54,341 nucleotides of DNA from Prosthecobacter debontii (GTDB lineage Bacteria; Verrucomicrobiota; Verrucomicrobiia; Chthoniobacterales; Chthoniobacteraceae). Below the pieces are notes generated by a model, which was not told where the DNA came from, ran no database searches, and was given only the letters and a program-made list of their open reading frames with translations. Every line of letters begins with the position of its first letter. Positions within the stretch are counted from its first letter, which is position 1. The DNA lies in contig CAMDQC010000015.1 of NCBI GenBank assembly GCA_945905735.1, forward strand, positions 1 through 54,341, given 5' to 3'. Below are positions 36,527-44,901 of the stretch, piece by piece. The position numbers were made by a program, and so were the translations under genes.

Positions 36527-36539
36527 CTTTCGGTGGCAC

Positions 36540-36680
36540 GCGAAAGTAGTCCACGACTTTAGTCGGCGAGACATCATCGGGTGTGAGCGGGTTGGTTTTC
36601 TCGGGCGACGTCTCCCTGCGAAGCGTTCGCTGCTTCTCTTTGCCACCGTTAGATCGACTAAAGTCGTGGACTACTTTCGC
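36540..36680. repeat. REPIN/MITE-like element with 26-bp perfect inverted repeats
   Basis: The arm at 36540-36565 is the exact reverse complement of 36655-36680, with 89 bases between. Each arm contains CGACT..AGTCG, which can form its own small hairpin, as REP sequences do. Inside lies GCGAA-GCG-TTCGC. A second pair, CGGTGGCA (36531-36538) and TGCCACCG (36641-36648), interleaves with the arms. Two inverted REP units in this layout resemble a REPIN mobilised by a RAYT transposase, but no such gene is in the window. Confidence 0.75.
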
Positions 36681-36710
36681 TAAACGGCCCTCGCATCCGT
36701 GCATCATTTT

Positions 36711-36856
36711 CAGAGAAGCCGAAACTTTCTTCATAAAAAGCGAAGAAAGTTCTTGCAGGTATTACGCTCACGTAGCATTCTGGCCGCGTTCTGGGGGGAA
36801 CAGCGGCCTTCTGGTGACTTTCGTCACCGGGGGGCCGCACTTTTTTTGCCCTGATA
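36711..36856 (+). repeat. structured repeat element, copy 2 (146 bases)
   Basis: This is a second copy of the element at 36381-36526 at a constant offset of 330 bases. The 5' hairpin (36723-36732 with 36742-36751) is a perfect 10-pair stem here. The terminator stem and T-tract are identical to copy 1. Differences cluster in loops and the short stretch after the first hairpin. From this copy to the next gene (36901) I see nothing else. Confidence 0.8.
36803..36847 (+). terminator. strong rho-independent terminator, copy 2
   Basis: Same 16-pair stem as copy 1 (36803-36818 with 36823-36838) followed by seven T residues (36841-36847). It faces the convergent S4 gene whose stop is at 36901. Confidence 0.8.
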
Positions 36857-36900
36857 CTTCGGGCGGCGAAATAGGGTGTCTTTCTCTGTAGGAGGCGTTT

Positions 36901-37266
36901 TCACAGCCCGTCGTGCTCGTCCAATTCACGCCTTTCTTTCTTCGTCGGGCGTCCAGAACCTCTGGCGCGCTGCTTCACGGGGAAAAAGTGAGGATCGCGA
37001 CCTTTTTGGTATTCTTCCGGCGGCGTGAGGTCTTCGGCGAATTGAGCGACGAGCTTCGCCGCGACTCTGGATGGGGGCTCAGCGAGAAAGCGGAGAGTTC
37101 GGGTGAGTTGGCCGACTTTGGCGACGATGATATCGCCCGGTTTCATCTCCCGTGCAGGCTTGCAGGGCTGGCCATTGACTTCGACGTGTCCGCCTTTGAT
37201 CGAATCGGCAGAATTGGCGCGCGTTTTGAAGACACGCACCGTCCAGAGCCATTGGTCCAGCCTCAT
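36901..37266 (-). CDS. S4-domain RNA-binding protein (Hsp15-like)
   Basis: A 121-residue cytoplasmic protein. The first 60 residues form an S4 domain (RLDQWLWTVRVFKTRANSAD ... GHVEVNGQPCKPAREMKPGD), which binds structured rRNA. The C-terminus is basic and ends in KKERRELDEHDG, as in Hsp15/YlxM-like ribosome rescue factors. The ATG at 37266 overlaps the sufT stop as ATGA. The frame continues upstream but only through Arg/His-rich sequence opposite sufT, which I reject. Recycling of stalled 50S subunits is the family role and is inferred here. Confidence 0.87.
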   Translation of the reverse strand: MRLDQWLWTVRVFKTRANSADSIKGGHVEVNGQPCKPAREMKPGDIIVAKVGQLTRTLRFLAEPPSRVAAKLVAQFAEDLTPPEEYQKGRDPHFFPVKQRARGSGRPTKKERRELDEHDGL

Positions 37267-37805
37267 TCCATGCCGAGTTGCTCTTTGCCCGCAGCGGAAA
37301 TCATCGTGGAATTCCAGCACGGCTCCCACACGACTTCTACGCGCGCGGAGGCGATGCCGGGGAGGGTGAGGATGCGCTGTTCGGCGTCGGCGGCGATGGT
37401 GGGGCCCATGCCGCAACCGGGAGCGGTGAGGGTCATTTTCACGGCGATGCGCTTGCCGTTGCCCGAGTCGTCTTCATCCACGGCGACATCGTAGATGAGG
37501 CCGAGATCGACGATGTTTACAGGGATTTCCGGGTCGTAGCATTCGCGGAGTTTACCCCAGACGTGGTCTATTTCAAATGGGCCGCTGGCCACGGCTTGCT
37601 CGGGTGCCGTGCGACCGAGCGCGTCGGCGTCTTTACCCTGGATGCGAAACAGCCCGCCGTGGCTCGGCGCGAGGACGGTGAAGGTGCCGCCAAGGTCTTG
37701 AGTGAGATGCACTTGGATGCCTGCGGGCAGTGTGGAGTGGGTGCCAGCAGGGATTTGCACGGCTTCCACGTCGCGCGTCAGGGATAGGTAGTTGTCTTCG
37801 TTCAT
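37263..37805 (-). CDS. sufT: SufT-type Fe-S cluster assembly protein (MIP18/DUF59 family)
   Basis: A 180-residue protein. The N-terminal ~80 residues (beta-rich, VQIPAGTHSTLPAG) are the SufT-specific extension. The C-terminal DUF59 domain shows DPEIPVNIVDLGLIYDV and the reactive Cys in LTAPGCGMGP. It assists maturation of Fe-S proteins. The APS reductase at 2932 is one likely client of Fe-S supply in the window. It overlaps the S4 gene by four bases. No sufBCD genes are seen here. Confidence 0.9.
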   Translation of the reverse strand: MNEDNYLSLTRDVEAVQIPAGTHSTLPAGIQVHLTQDLGGTFTVLAPSHGGLFRIQGKDADALGRTAPEQAVASGPFEIDHVWGKLRECYDPEIPVNIVDLGLIYDVAVDEDDSGNGKRIAVKMTLTAPGCGMGPTIAADAEQRILTLPGIASARVEVVWEPCWNSTMISAAGKEQLGME

Positions 37806-37848
37806 GCGGGGAAAATAGAGGCAGCACAGTGGAGTCGCGAGTGTTTTC

Positions 37849-39192
37849 CTACTTTGGGCCGACTCGGGTGGCGCTTTCGAGCGTGGCTTCGCCTGTGGCC
37901 GTCTGGGATTTGCGGATGTTGCCTATGGATTCAGGGCTGAGGCCGCTGGTGCCGAGGGCGGCCTCGGCGGCGGTTGCGTCGCGCTGTTTCCAGCGTTGAT
38001 AGACTTGGCCGATAGCCTGTTCGCGGCTTTCGGGCTTGGTGACGCTTTTGGCCCAGTCCATCGCGGCGGCGGGGTCTTTTTGGGCGACGATGGTGGCGTA
38101 GGTCATGCGGGCGCTGTCGAGCTCGGGGCCTTGCGGTTGCTTGGTGAGCCATTCGCCGCTGGCTTTGGCGTCTTGGTAGGCCCATTGGCCGACGATTTGG
38201 TCGTAAAGCCGGGGTTTTTCTTCTTCGGTGGCGTCTTGGAGAAGTGCTTCGCCGCCTTTCTTCGGGTCCATCATCATCACGGATTGCGCGACGCTTTGGC
38301 GGAGGGGCTTTTGTTCTTCGGCGGGGAGGGAGCGGAGCCATTTGAGGGCTTCGTCGGAGTCCATCATGGCCCACTGGCTGAGGGCGTTTTGGCGGATGGC
38401 GTCGCGCGTTTTCTCGGGGAGTGTGCCGGAGCGGTCGAGGAGGCGACGGCGGCCTTCTGCGTTCATGCCAGACATGGAGATGCCGCTGATGGCCATTTGG
38501 CGCTGGCTTTCATCGAGGGAATCGAGTCGCGCGATGGCGGAGTCGAGGTCTTGGGATGCGATGCCGGCGAAGAGGCTGCTGACCATCATCATATTCTTGC
38601 GGTCGCCGCTTTCAGCTTTGCCCTCCGCCTCGAACCACCGCCAAGCGGCATCGGGGTTCGTGCGCGCCCATGCGCCGACGATGCTGCCTTTGATGCCCAT
38701 GTCGAACATGGCGTTGCCCTTGAGTTTGTCGTTGGCGTAAGCGAGTGCGGCCTTGCCGTCTTTCTCCGCCCATTGGCCAAGGAGGATGGAGTAAAACATC
38801 ATCTTTTGCTGGGGCTCTTTGATGGACTTTTCGACCTCGGCGAGGGCTTCTTGGATTTGGGAATCGTCGAGGTCCACAAGCGGGGCGATGGCGCGGAACA
38901 TCCCGCGCATATTCATCATGCCGCCCATGCCGCTCCCCAGCTCCGCACGGGCTTTGGCGATGAGCATGGCGATATTCGCTTTGCCGCGTCCGGGCTCCTC
39001 GTCGGAGGCGTCGAGCTTTTGCACAACAGCGCGGCGTGCACGGGCAGAGTCGCCCTGCTCGCTGCTCGCTTGCGCGGAGGCGGAATTGGCGGCGGCTGGC
39101 TGCTGGATGGGCGTTGTCGCGTTGCCGATAAAGTAGGTGGCGACGATGCTGACGAGCCACAGGAGCCCGATGATGATGCGTTGGTTGTTCAT
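37849..39192 (-). CDS. exported helical-repeat protein of unknown function
   Basis: A 447-residue protein with an N-terminal hydrophobic helix (IIIGLLWLVSIVATYFIG) acting as signal or anchor, then a Ala/Ser/Gln-rich linker. The body is a series of helical units of about 35 residues with the pattern WAxxDPxAAxxW, for example LGQWAEKDGKAALAYA, GAWARTNPDAAWRWFEAEG, SQWAMMDSDEALKWL and DWAKSV. This TPR/Sel1-like repeat type is frequent in Verrucomicrobia and Planctomycetes. No catalytic motif is visible. It stands alone, 43 bases upstream of sufT, so it could be first in a transcript with sufT and the S4 gene. Confidence 0.7.
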   Translation of the reverse strand: MNNQRIIIGLLWLVSIVATYFIGNATTPIQQPAAANSASAQASSEQGDSARARRAVVQKLDASDEEPGRGKANIAMLIAKARAELGSGMGGMMNMRGMFRAIAPLVDLDDSQIQEALAEVEKSIKEPQQKMMFYSILLGQWAEKDGKAALAYANDKLKGNAMFDMGIKGSIVGAWARTNPDAAWRWFEAEGKAESGDRKNMMMVSSLFAGIASQDLDSAIARLDSLDESQRQMAISGISMSGMNAEGRRRLLDRSGTLPEKTRDAIRQNALSQWAMMDSDEALKWLRSLPAEEQKPLRQSVAQSVMMMDPKKGGEALLQDATEEEKPRLYDQIVGQWAYQDAKASGEWLTKQPQGPELDSARMTYATIVAQKDPAAAMDWAKSVTKPESREQAIGQVYQRWKQRDATAAEAALGTSGLSPESIGNIRKSQTATGEATLESATRVGPK

Positions 39193-39338
39193 GGTATAGA
39201 CTGAGGAATTGTCGCGCCGAGGTTACATGCCGAATCCCAAATGCCACGCGAATTGTCCCCATGACCGAGGACATCGCGGAAACGTAGCGGGAAAGATTGT
39301 GATTGTTTCCCAGCCCCGCTTCCCGGCATTTACGCGGC

Positions 39339-40769
39339 ATGACCCAGACCGATTGGAATCTCATCATCCTCGCACTCGTTGCCGTCGCTACGCTCGTCGT
39401 GCTCGTCACCAAGTTCAAAGTGAACGCCTTCATCGCGCTGCTCGCTGCTGCGCTCATCGTCGGCCTCGGCGCTGTGGCGATGGGCGTTCTGGAGATGGAG
39501 CTGGATAAAAAAGTGACGCCGCCCGCGTGGAAAACCCTCAGCTCTCTCACGGCGCTGCGGCTGCTCGGGGCGTTTCAGGATGGGCTCGGCGCGACGCTCG
39601 GCTCCACTGCCGCCATCATCGCACTCGGCACGATGCTCGGGAAATTGCTCGCGGAATCCGGCGGCGCGGAAGTGCTGGCAAAGCGCTTCGCCGCGTTCTT
39701 CGGGCCGGAGCGCGTCGGGCTTTGCATCATGTCGCTGGCGCTCGTCGTGGGCTTGGTGACTTGGTTTGCCGTGGGGCTCGTGCTCTTGCTCCCCATTTTG
39801 CTCACGCTCACGCGAGAGACGAAGAAACCGTTCCTCCTCCTCGCCATCCCGCTTATCGCGTGCCTTTCCGTGATGCACGGGCTCATGCCGCCGCACCCCG
39901 GCCCGGTCGCCGCCATCGGCAGCCTCAAGGCAAATACCGGGATGGTGCTGCTGTGGGGCTTTGTCATTGGCATCCCCACGGCGATTGTCGCGGGGCCGAT
40001 TTTTGCTCGGCGAGCCGCGCGTCTCGTCGCTGCGGAGCCGCCGCCGATGCCGGAAAAATCCACGAATCTCGCGCCGGGGATTCGGCTGCCGGGCTTTGGC
40101 ATCACGCTCTTTTCCATCCTCGTCCCCGTGCTGCTGATGCTCGTGAGCACCGTCGCGGAACTCGTGCTGGAAAAAGGGAACGGCTTGCGTGGAGTGCTCA
40201 TGTTTGCAGGACACCCGACGCTGGCGCTCGCGGCCTCCGTGGTCTTCTGTATGTGGTCGCTCGGCACGCGCTGCGGCTACCGCCCTCAGCAACTCCTCGG
40301 CTTTACCGAGCAATGCGTGGGCGCAGTGGGGATGACGCTGCTCGTCGTGGGCGGCGGCGGCGGCTTCGCGAAAATTCTGGAGATCACCGGAACCTCAAAG
40401 GCGCTCGGTGGCGCGGCAGCAATGGCGCACCTCCCGCCGCTGCTCTACGGCTGGCTCATCGCGGCATTCATCCGCGTAGCGACGGGCTCGGCGACAGTCT
40501 CCATCACCGTTGCCGCCGGGCTGCTCATCCCCGTCGTCTCGGGGAATCCGCATGTGAACGTGGAGCTGCTCATCATCGCCATCGGGTGCGGCTCGCTCTT
40601 TCTCTCGCACTTAAACGACGGCGGTTTTTGGATCGTGAAAGAGTGTCTCGGGCTCAGCGTCGCGCAGACGTTGAAGACGTGGACGGTCACGGAAACCATC
40701 GTCGGCGTCGCCGGACTGCTGCTCACGCTTGTCGTACACGCCATCTGGGCCGCACTCCATGCGGCGTAG
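39339..40769 (+). CDS. GntP family gluconate/organic-acid permease
   Basis: An inner-membrane H+ symporter of 476 residues with 12-14 hydrophobic helices. The GntP signatures GLMPPHPGPVAAIG and HLNDGGFWIVKE are clear. Known members move gluconate, idonate or D-serine. There is no sugar-acid kinase or dehydratase nearby to fix the substrate. I use the ATG at 39339 (TQTDWNLIILALVAV) rather than an upstream alternative. The end overlaps the next gene by 11 bases, so the two are probably co-translated. The 146 bases upstream are shared with the divergent helical-repeat gene. Confidence 0.9.
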   Translation: MTQTDWNLIILALVAVATLVVLVTKFKVNAFIALLAAALIVGLGAVAMGVLEMELDKKVTPPAWKTLSSLTALRLLGAFQDGLGATLGSTAAIIALGTMLGKLLAESGGAEVLAKRFAAFFGPERVGLCIMSLALVVGLVTWFAVGLVLLLPILLTLTRETKKPFLLLAIPLIACLSVMHGLMPPHPGPVAAIGSLKANTGMVLLWGFVIGIPTAIVAGPIFARRAARLVAAEPPPMPEKSTNLAPGIRLPGFGITLFSILVPVLLMLVSTVAELVLEKGNGLRGVLMFAGHPTLALAASVVFCMWSLGTRCGYRPQQLLGFTEQCVGAVGMTLLVVGGGGGFAKILEITGTSKALGGAAAMAHLPPLLYGWLIAAFIRVATGSATVSITVAAGLLIPVVSGNPHVNVELLIIAIGCGSLFLSHLNDGGFWIVKECLGLSVAQTLKTWTVTETIVGVAGLLLTLVVHAIWAALHAA

Positions 40770-41628
40770 TCTGCGGCTGGAGATGCTGCAAGTCGCCCGG
40801 CTCGCGCCCAAGCTGCTCGGGGACTCTGCCGGGCTCGTGCGCGACTTCCTCCTGCGCCAATTCCTCCCCACTGGGGGCGCGCAAGATCGCGGCGGAAAAG
40901 CTGACCTTTACTACACCATCTTCGCGCTCGCCGGGCTAGAGGCGGTGCTGGCGCAAAGCCCACCGCAGCACGACTGGCTCGCCACGTTCGGCGATGGAGA
41001 AGGGCTCGACTTCATCCACCTCGGCGCGCTCGCCCGATGCCGCGCCGCCACCGGCCAAAGCGCCGCAGACCTCCTCCCGCGCATCGAGGCATACCGCACG
41101 CCCGACGGTGGATACCACGAGACGCTCGGCGCGAACTTCGGCCACGCCTACGGCTGCTTCGTCGCCCTCGGCGCATATCAAGACGCAGACGGCGAACTGC
41201 CCGATCCGCTCCGCATGGTGCAGTGCCTCAAGTTCCTCGAAACGCCCGACGGAGCATGGGGAAACGTGCGCGGCATGAAGCGCGGCACCGTCCCCGCCAC
41301 CGCCGCCGCCGTCACCCTTTTGCACCAACTCGGCGTGCCCGTGAACGACACCGTTGCCGATTGGCTCCTCGCGCAAATCCACCCCGAAGGCGGCTGGCTC
41401 GCAGTCCCCGGCGCACCCATCCCCGACCTCCTCTCCACCGCCACCGCTCTCCACGCCCTCGCCTGCATGGAGCGGCCTTTGAGCGAGGATCAACGCGAGC
41501 GCTGCCTCGATTTCGTAGATACGCTGTGGACGGCGGAAGGCGGCTTCCACGGCCACTGGGCCGACGACGCCCTCGACCCCGAATATACTTTCTACGGCCT
41601 CCTCGCCCTGGGCCATCTTGCTGTCTAA
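40759..41628 (+). CDS. prenyltransferase/terpene-cyclase-like alpha/alpha-toroid protein
   Basis: A 289-residue protein with repeated helical units ending in turn motifs DGGYHET, DGAWGN, EGGWLAV and EGGFHGH, separated by about 48 residues. This is the pattern of the alpha/alpha-toroid found in protein prenyltransferase beta subunits and squalene/oxidosqualene cyclases. No DXDD or DCTAE cyclase acid motif is visible, so catalytic function is doubtful. It starts within the last 11 bases of gntP (ATG 40759) and stops 5 bases from the convergent rsgA. A second in-frame ATG at 40783 is possible. Its link with a gluconate permease is unexplained. Confidence 0.78.
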   Translation: MRRSLRLEMLQVARLAPKLLGDSAGLVRDFLLRQFLPTGGAQDRGGKADLYYTIFALAGLEAVLAQSPPQHDWLATFGDGEGLDFIHLGALARCRAATGQSAADLLPRIEAYRTPDGGYHETLGANFGHAYGCFVALGAYQDADGELPDPLRMVQCLKFLETPDGAWGNVRGMKRGTVPATAAAVTLLHQLGVPVNDTVADWLLAQIHPEGGWLAVPGAPIPDLLSTATALHALACMERPLSEDQRERCLDFVDTLWTAEGGFHGHWADDALDPEYTFYGLLALGHLAV

Positions 41629-41633
41629 GGGCT

Positions 41634-42740
41634 CTACCTCCGCCGGTGGTTGTGCGGGGTCTCGTCGTGCTCGGGGTCCCAGCGGTCGTCGGTGTGGCGG
41701 GCCTCGGTGCGCTGGTCGCGCTTGCTGCGGCGTTCGATGGTCATCTGGCGCTTCTTGCGGTTGCGGCGGAGTTTTTCGATCTCTTCGTCGAGCTTTTGAA
41801 ATGCGGCGAATCTTTCCGCGTTGAGGGTGCCTGCGGACATAGCGGCGCGGATGGCGCAGCCGGTGTCGGAGCGGTGTTTGCAGTCGTGGTACTTGCACTG
41901 CGCGGCGAGATCTTCGAGGTCGGTAAATTGGGCGCGTAGCGTGGCTTCATCCGTCCACATGTGTACTTCGCGGACGCCGGGATTATCAATGAGGATGCCG
42001 CCGCCGGGGAGGATCATCAGCTCGCGGGCGGTGGTGGTGTGGCGGCCTTTGCCGGTGGCTTCGTTCACCTCGTCGGTCCACTGGTAGTCGTCGCCGAAGA
42101 GCCGGTTGATGATGGACGATTTGCCCACGCCGCTGGAGCCGAGCAGCGTCACGGAGATGCCGCGCTTGAGGTAACGCTTGAGCACTTGGAGGCTGCGGCC
42201 TTTTTCTGCGCAGGTGACGTGAACGTCGGCATCCGGGTGTAGGGCGCGGATGGATTCGGCGGCGGCTTCGTTTTGCGCGGCGGGGAAAAGGTCGGATTTA
42301 TTGACGAGCACGACGGGCTTTGCGCCGCTGCGCCCGATGATGCCGAAGAAGCGCTCCATGCGCCGGAGATTCAAGTCTGCGCCTGCATCGGTGACGATGA
42401 CGACGACATCCACGTTCGCGGCGATGACTTGTTCCTCGGTGCTTTTTCCGGGCAGTTTGCGGGAGAGGCAAGTCTGCCGTGGGAGGCGGGCGCGGATGAC
42501 GTTTTCGCTGCCGACATCCAGCGCGACCCAATCGCCGACGGCGGGCAAATCGGCGTCGGTTTCGGCGTCGTGATAGACCTTGCCGCTCATCACGACTTCG
42601 AGCTGTTCACCGTCGTGGAGGAGCGCGCCGTAGGTGATTTTGTTGTCGCGAATGAGGCGGGCGGGGAGCCAGCCGCTTTTCTCAAACGGGGCGAATGCAG
42701 CGGCGAATGCGTCGTTCCAGCCGAGGTCTTGGAGTGTCAT
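41634..42740 (-). CDS. rsgA: ribosome small-subunit-dependent GTPase A
   Basis: A late 30S assembly GTPase of 368 residues. An OB-fold (about 30-95) precedes a circularly permuted GTPase domain with G4 NKSD before G1 GSSGVGKSS and G3 DNPG (DTPG in most members). The C-terminal zinc finger is visible as CKYHDCKH with a further Cys in DTGCAI. A very basic, His/Arg-rich tail extends beyond the finger (RSKRDQRTEARHTDDRW). The gene starts three bases after the cytochrome gene stop, at the end of a five-gene minus-strand run. Confidence 0.95.
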   Translation of the reverse strand: MTLQDLGWNDAFAAAFAPFEKSGWLPARLIRDNKITYGALLHDGEQLEVVMSGKVYHDAETDADLPAVGDWVALDVGSENVIRARLPRQTCLSRKLPGKSTEEQVIAANVDVVVIVTDAGADLNLRRMERFFGIIGRSGAKPVVLVNKSDLFPAAQNEAAAESIRALHPDADVHVTCAEKGRSLQVLKRYLKRGISVTLLGSSGVGKSSIINRLFGDDYQWTDEVNEATGKGRHTTTARELMILPGGGILIDNPGVREVHMWTDEATLRAQFTDLEDLAAQCKYHDCKHRSDTGCAIRAAMSAGTLNAERFAAFQKLDEEIEKLRRNRKKRQMTIERRSKRDQRTEARHTDDRWDPEHDETPHNHRRR

Positions 42741-42743
42741 ACG

Positions 42744-43961
42744 CTATTCCCCGACCACGTTTAGCGCGGCGGCGATGTAGGCCATGATTTTTGACTGCTC
42801 ACCGCCGTCGAGCCCAGCGCGTCGAGCCATGCCGCCGACGGTTTTTTCCCAGCCGGAGAAGCCGCGCGAGTCGAGCATTTCGAGGTCGTGGCACTCGGTG
42901 CAGCGGTTCACGTAAAGCTCGCGGCCTTCGTTCAGCGCCTTGTCGTTGCCGCCTTTTGCCTTGGCCATAAATGCGGCGTTCACGAGCGGTGAAGTGCGCT
43001 CTTCATACTGCGCCTGCATCTGCTTCCGAAGGTCGCGGAGGCCAGCGTGGTCGCTGCAAAGTCGCAGCCCGTCCTCCAGCGCAGACAGTGAGTGGATGAC
43101 ACCTTTCGGCCCGCGTGTCCGCATCGAGTCGGCGGTCTTGTACAGGTATTCGGCCTCTTCCATGTCCTTCTTCAATTTGGTCTGAAAGGCCACCAGCTCC
43201 AAGCGCCCCGGCTCGGCCTTGAGCCCTTCGTCAATCAGCGCGCTCGCCTCGATAAGCTTGTGCTGGCCGATGGACTGCCGCGCCCGCGCCACGGCGCGCT
43301 GTGCCGTCACGGCTCGTGCGCCGAGTGTGGCTTTATCGAGTTTCGTGGCCGGGATGCCCGCTGTGTTTGCGCCGAGGACTGCGGCGGCGAGCTTTTCCGC
43401 GCCGTCGTCAATGGCGACCGCGAGCGCGATGCGGCCTGTCGTGTTCAGTTGCGCCGCCGTGTCGCGCAGCGTTTGCAGCGTGGTGAGGAAACCCTTTTGC
43501 GCCGTGGCCGCCCGGGCCGGATCGGCGGCGAGCGAGCGGAGTAGGTTGCCCGCCGTGAGCGCGCCTTGAACACGCGGGAGCAGCGCGGCGGCGAGCGGCT
43601 TTTGCTGCGCGTCTGCGCCAGCGCGTGTGAACAAGCGGCGCGCATCGTCCCAGCGCTGTTCGCGGAAAGCGTCCGCGCCCGCCATGATGTCCGCCCAGCC
43701 GTCGGGGGTGATGACCTCCACATTTTCCGCAGGAAGGGACGGCGCGACCACGCTGCCATCGCCGTTCGTGTAGGCGACGAAAACATTGGCGAGGTCCGTT
43801 TTCACCACGGTGAACTCCTGCCCCTTCGCGGCTTGCTGGAACTTTTTGCCGCCCAGCATGAGCGTGTCGCCGCGCTTCAGCTTCACGACATCGCCGCGTG
43901 TGAGCCCGGCGGCGGAGCAATGGGCGGCGAGCGCGAGCACGAGAAAGAGTGTCCGTTTCAT
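42744..43961 (-). CDS. exported protein with C-terminal cytochrome c motif
   Basis: A 405-residue periplasmic protein. A signal peptide (about 1-18) is followed by an SH3-like beta segment (RGDTLMLGGKKFQQAAKGQEF), then about 200 residues of TPR-like helices. The C-terminal ~75 residues contain a haem site CTECH (NRCTECHDLE) and a region around GFSGWEKTVGGMARR that could supply the Met ligand. It may be a haem-binding scaffold or electron carrier. It is separated from its neighbours by only 3 and 6 bases, so it belongs to the rsgA operon. Similar TPR-cytochrome fusions are common in Verrucomicrobia; the function is unknown. Confidence 0.78.
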   Translation of the reverse strand: MKRTLFLVLALAAHCSAAGLTRGDVVKLKRGDTLMLGGKKFQQAAKGQEFTVVKTDLANVFVAYTNGDGSVVAPSLPAENVEVITPDGWADIMAGADAFREQRWDDARRLFTRAGADAQQKPLAAALLPRVQGALTAGNLLRSLAADPARAATAQKGFLTTLQTLRDTAAQLNTTGRIALAVAIDDGAEKLAAAVLGANTAGIPATKLDKATLGARAVTAQRAVARARQSIGQHKLIEASALIDEGLKAEPGRLELVAFQTKLKKDMEEAEYLYKTADSMRTRGPKGVIHSLSALEDGLRLCSDHAGLRDLRKQMQAQYEERTSPLVNAAFMAKAKGGNDKALNEGRELYVNRCTECHDLEMLDSRGFSGWEKTVGGMARRAGLDGGEQSKIMAYIAAALNVVGE

Positions 43962-43967
43962 AAGCGG

Positions 43968-44843
43968 CTATTTCAGCGGACGCGCGACGAGAATGCCCGC
44001 GTGCTTTTTGAACCTCGCGAGATATTCGCTCAGCCGCGAATCAATCACCACGCGCCCGTGGTTCGACGGCGCGCTGGCGTGCATAAAGTGGAGCACGCCG
44101 TCTTTTCTCAGCGCGATGCCGACGTGAGAAGTGCCGTAGCCACTGCCGTCGCGGCTCACGATTCCGATGATGTCGCCCGTCTGCAAACGGCTCTCGACGG
44201 CGGGGACGCGGTCCTTCGGAATCATATAGAGAGGCCGCTTGCGAAGGCCCGCCTCCAGCTCCGCGATCCCCTCGCGACACTCGGCGCTGCAGGCCATGTA
44301 GCGGTAGCCCTTCCAGTTGTTCGTCATCTCCGTCGCTTGGTTCGTCACGCCCACGCCGCCGAGGGTGCGCGTGAGGTCGCGGACGTAGCCGCGCTTGTCG
44401 TTATCCTTCGCCCAATCCTCCAGATAGTGAATGCGCGAGCAGTACGACCCATCGCACTTACCGCCCCAATACCGGTCCTCCTCGATAAAACGGAGCAGCG
44501 ATTGCGGCGTCCACGTTTCCACCGGCAGATCCACCATCCGCGCAAGCGCCAGCGAGACCTCGAAGAACGTCCAGCAATCCAGACCGTTAAAATTGACCGA
44601 CGGAGCTTCGATGTAATCATCAATCTCCAGCGTGAAGCCCTTATACGGAGTCCCCACGAGAATCTGCCCAAACCACGCCGCCCGCTCGCCGACTGAGGAT
44701 TCCCGCAGCCGCTCCGCGTGCGGTTTCACCTTCGCCACGATGCTATCAAAGCGATCCTTCCCTTTGAAGACCGTCTCAAACGGCAACCGCTGCGCGAAAG
44801 CAGGCACCAGCATCGCGAGAAAAAGAATGAGCAAACGGAGCAT
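43968..44843 (-). CDS. DUF1460 (N-acetylmuramoyl-L-alanine amidase-like) cysteine hydrolase
   Basis: A 291-residue exported protein with an NlpC/P60-type fold of the DUF1460 family, which cleaves muropeptides. The signal peptide LRLLILFLAMLVPAFA is followed by the mature domain. The catalytic Cys is in FNGLDCWTFFE and the His in GTSHVGIALR. GTPYKGFTLE and LQTGDIIGIVSRDG are further family landmarks. The start at ATG 44843 places the signal peptide at the N-terminus; upstream sequence is Ser/Thr-rich and probably not translated. It lies between the MBOAT and cytochrome genes, consistent with a cell-envelope operon. Confidence 0.87.
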   Translation of the reverse strand: MLRLLILFLAMLVPAFAQRLPFETVFKGKDRFDSIVAKVKPHAERLRESSVGERAAWFGQILVGTPYKGFTLEIDDYIEAPSVNFNGLDCWTFFEVSLALARMVDLPVETWTPQSLLRFIEEDRYWGGKCDGSYCSRIHYLEDWAKDNDKRGYVRDLTRTLGGVGVTNQATEMTNNWKGYRYMACSAECREGIAELEAGLRKRPLYMIPKDRVPAVESRLQTGDIIGIVSRDGSGYGTSHVGIALRKDGVLHFMHASAPSNHGRVVIDSRLSEYLARFKKHAGILVARPLK

Positions 44844-44901
44844 GGCGCATGAGATACTGGAACAATAGGGAAAGTTCAAAAGGGAAGTGCGTGGCAGTTT
44901 A

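Noticed and set aside
36229..36840. Two similar short minus-strand frames in the repeat region beginning MRPPGDESHQ
   Set aside because: Their similarity only reflects the duplicated 146-base element, and they read antisense through the terminator hairpins.
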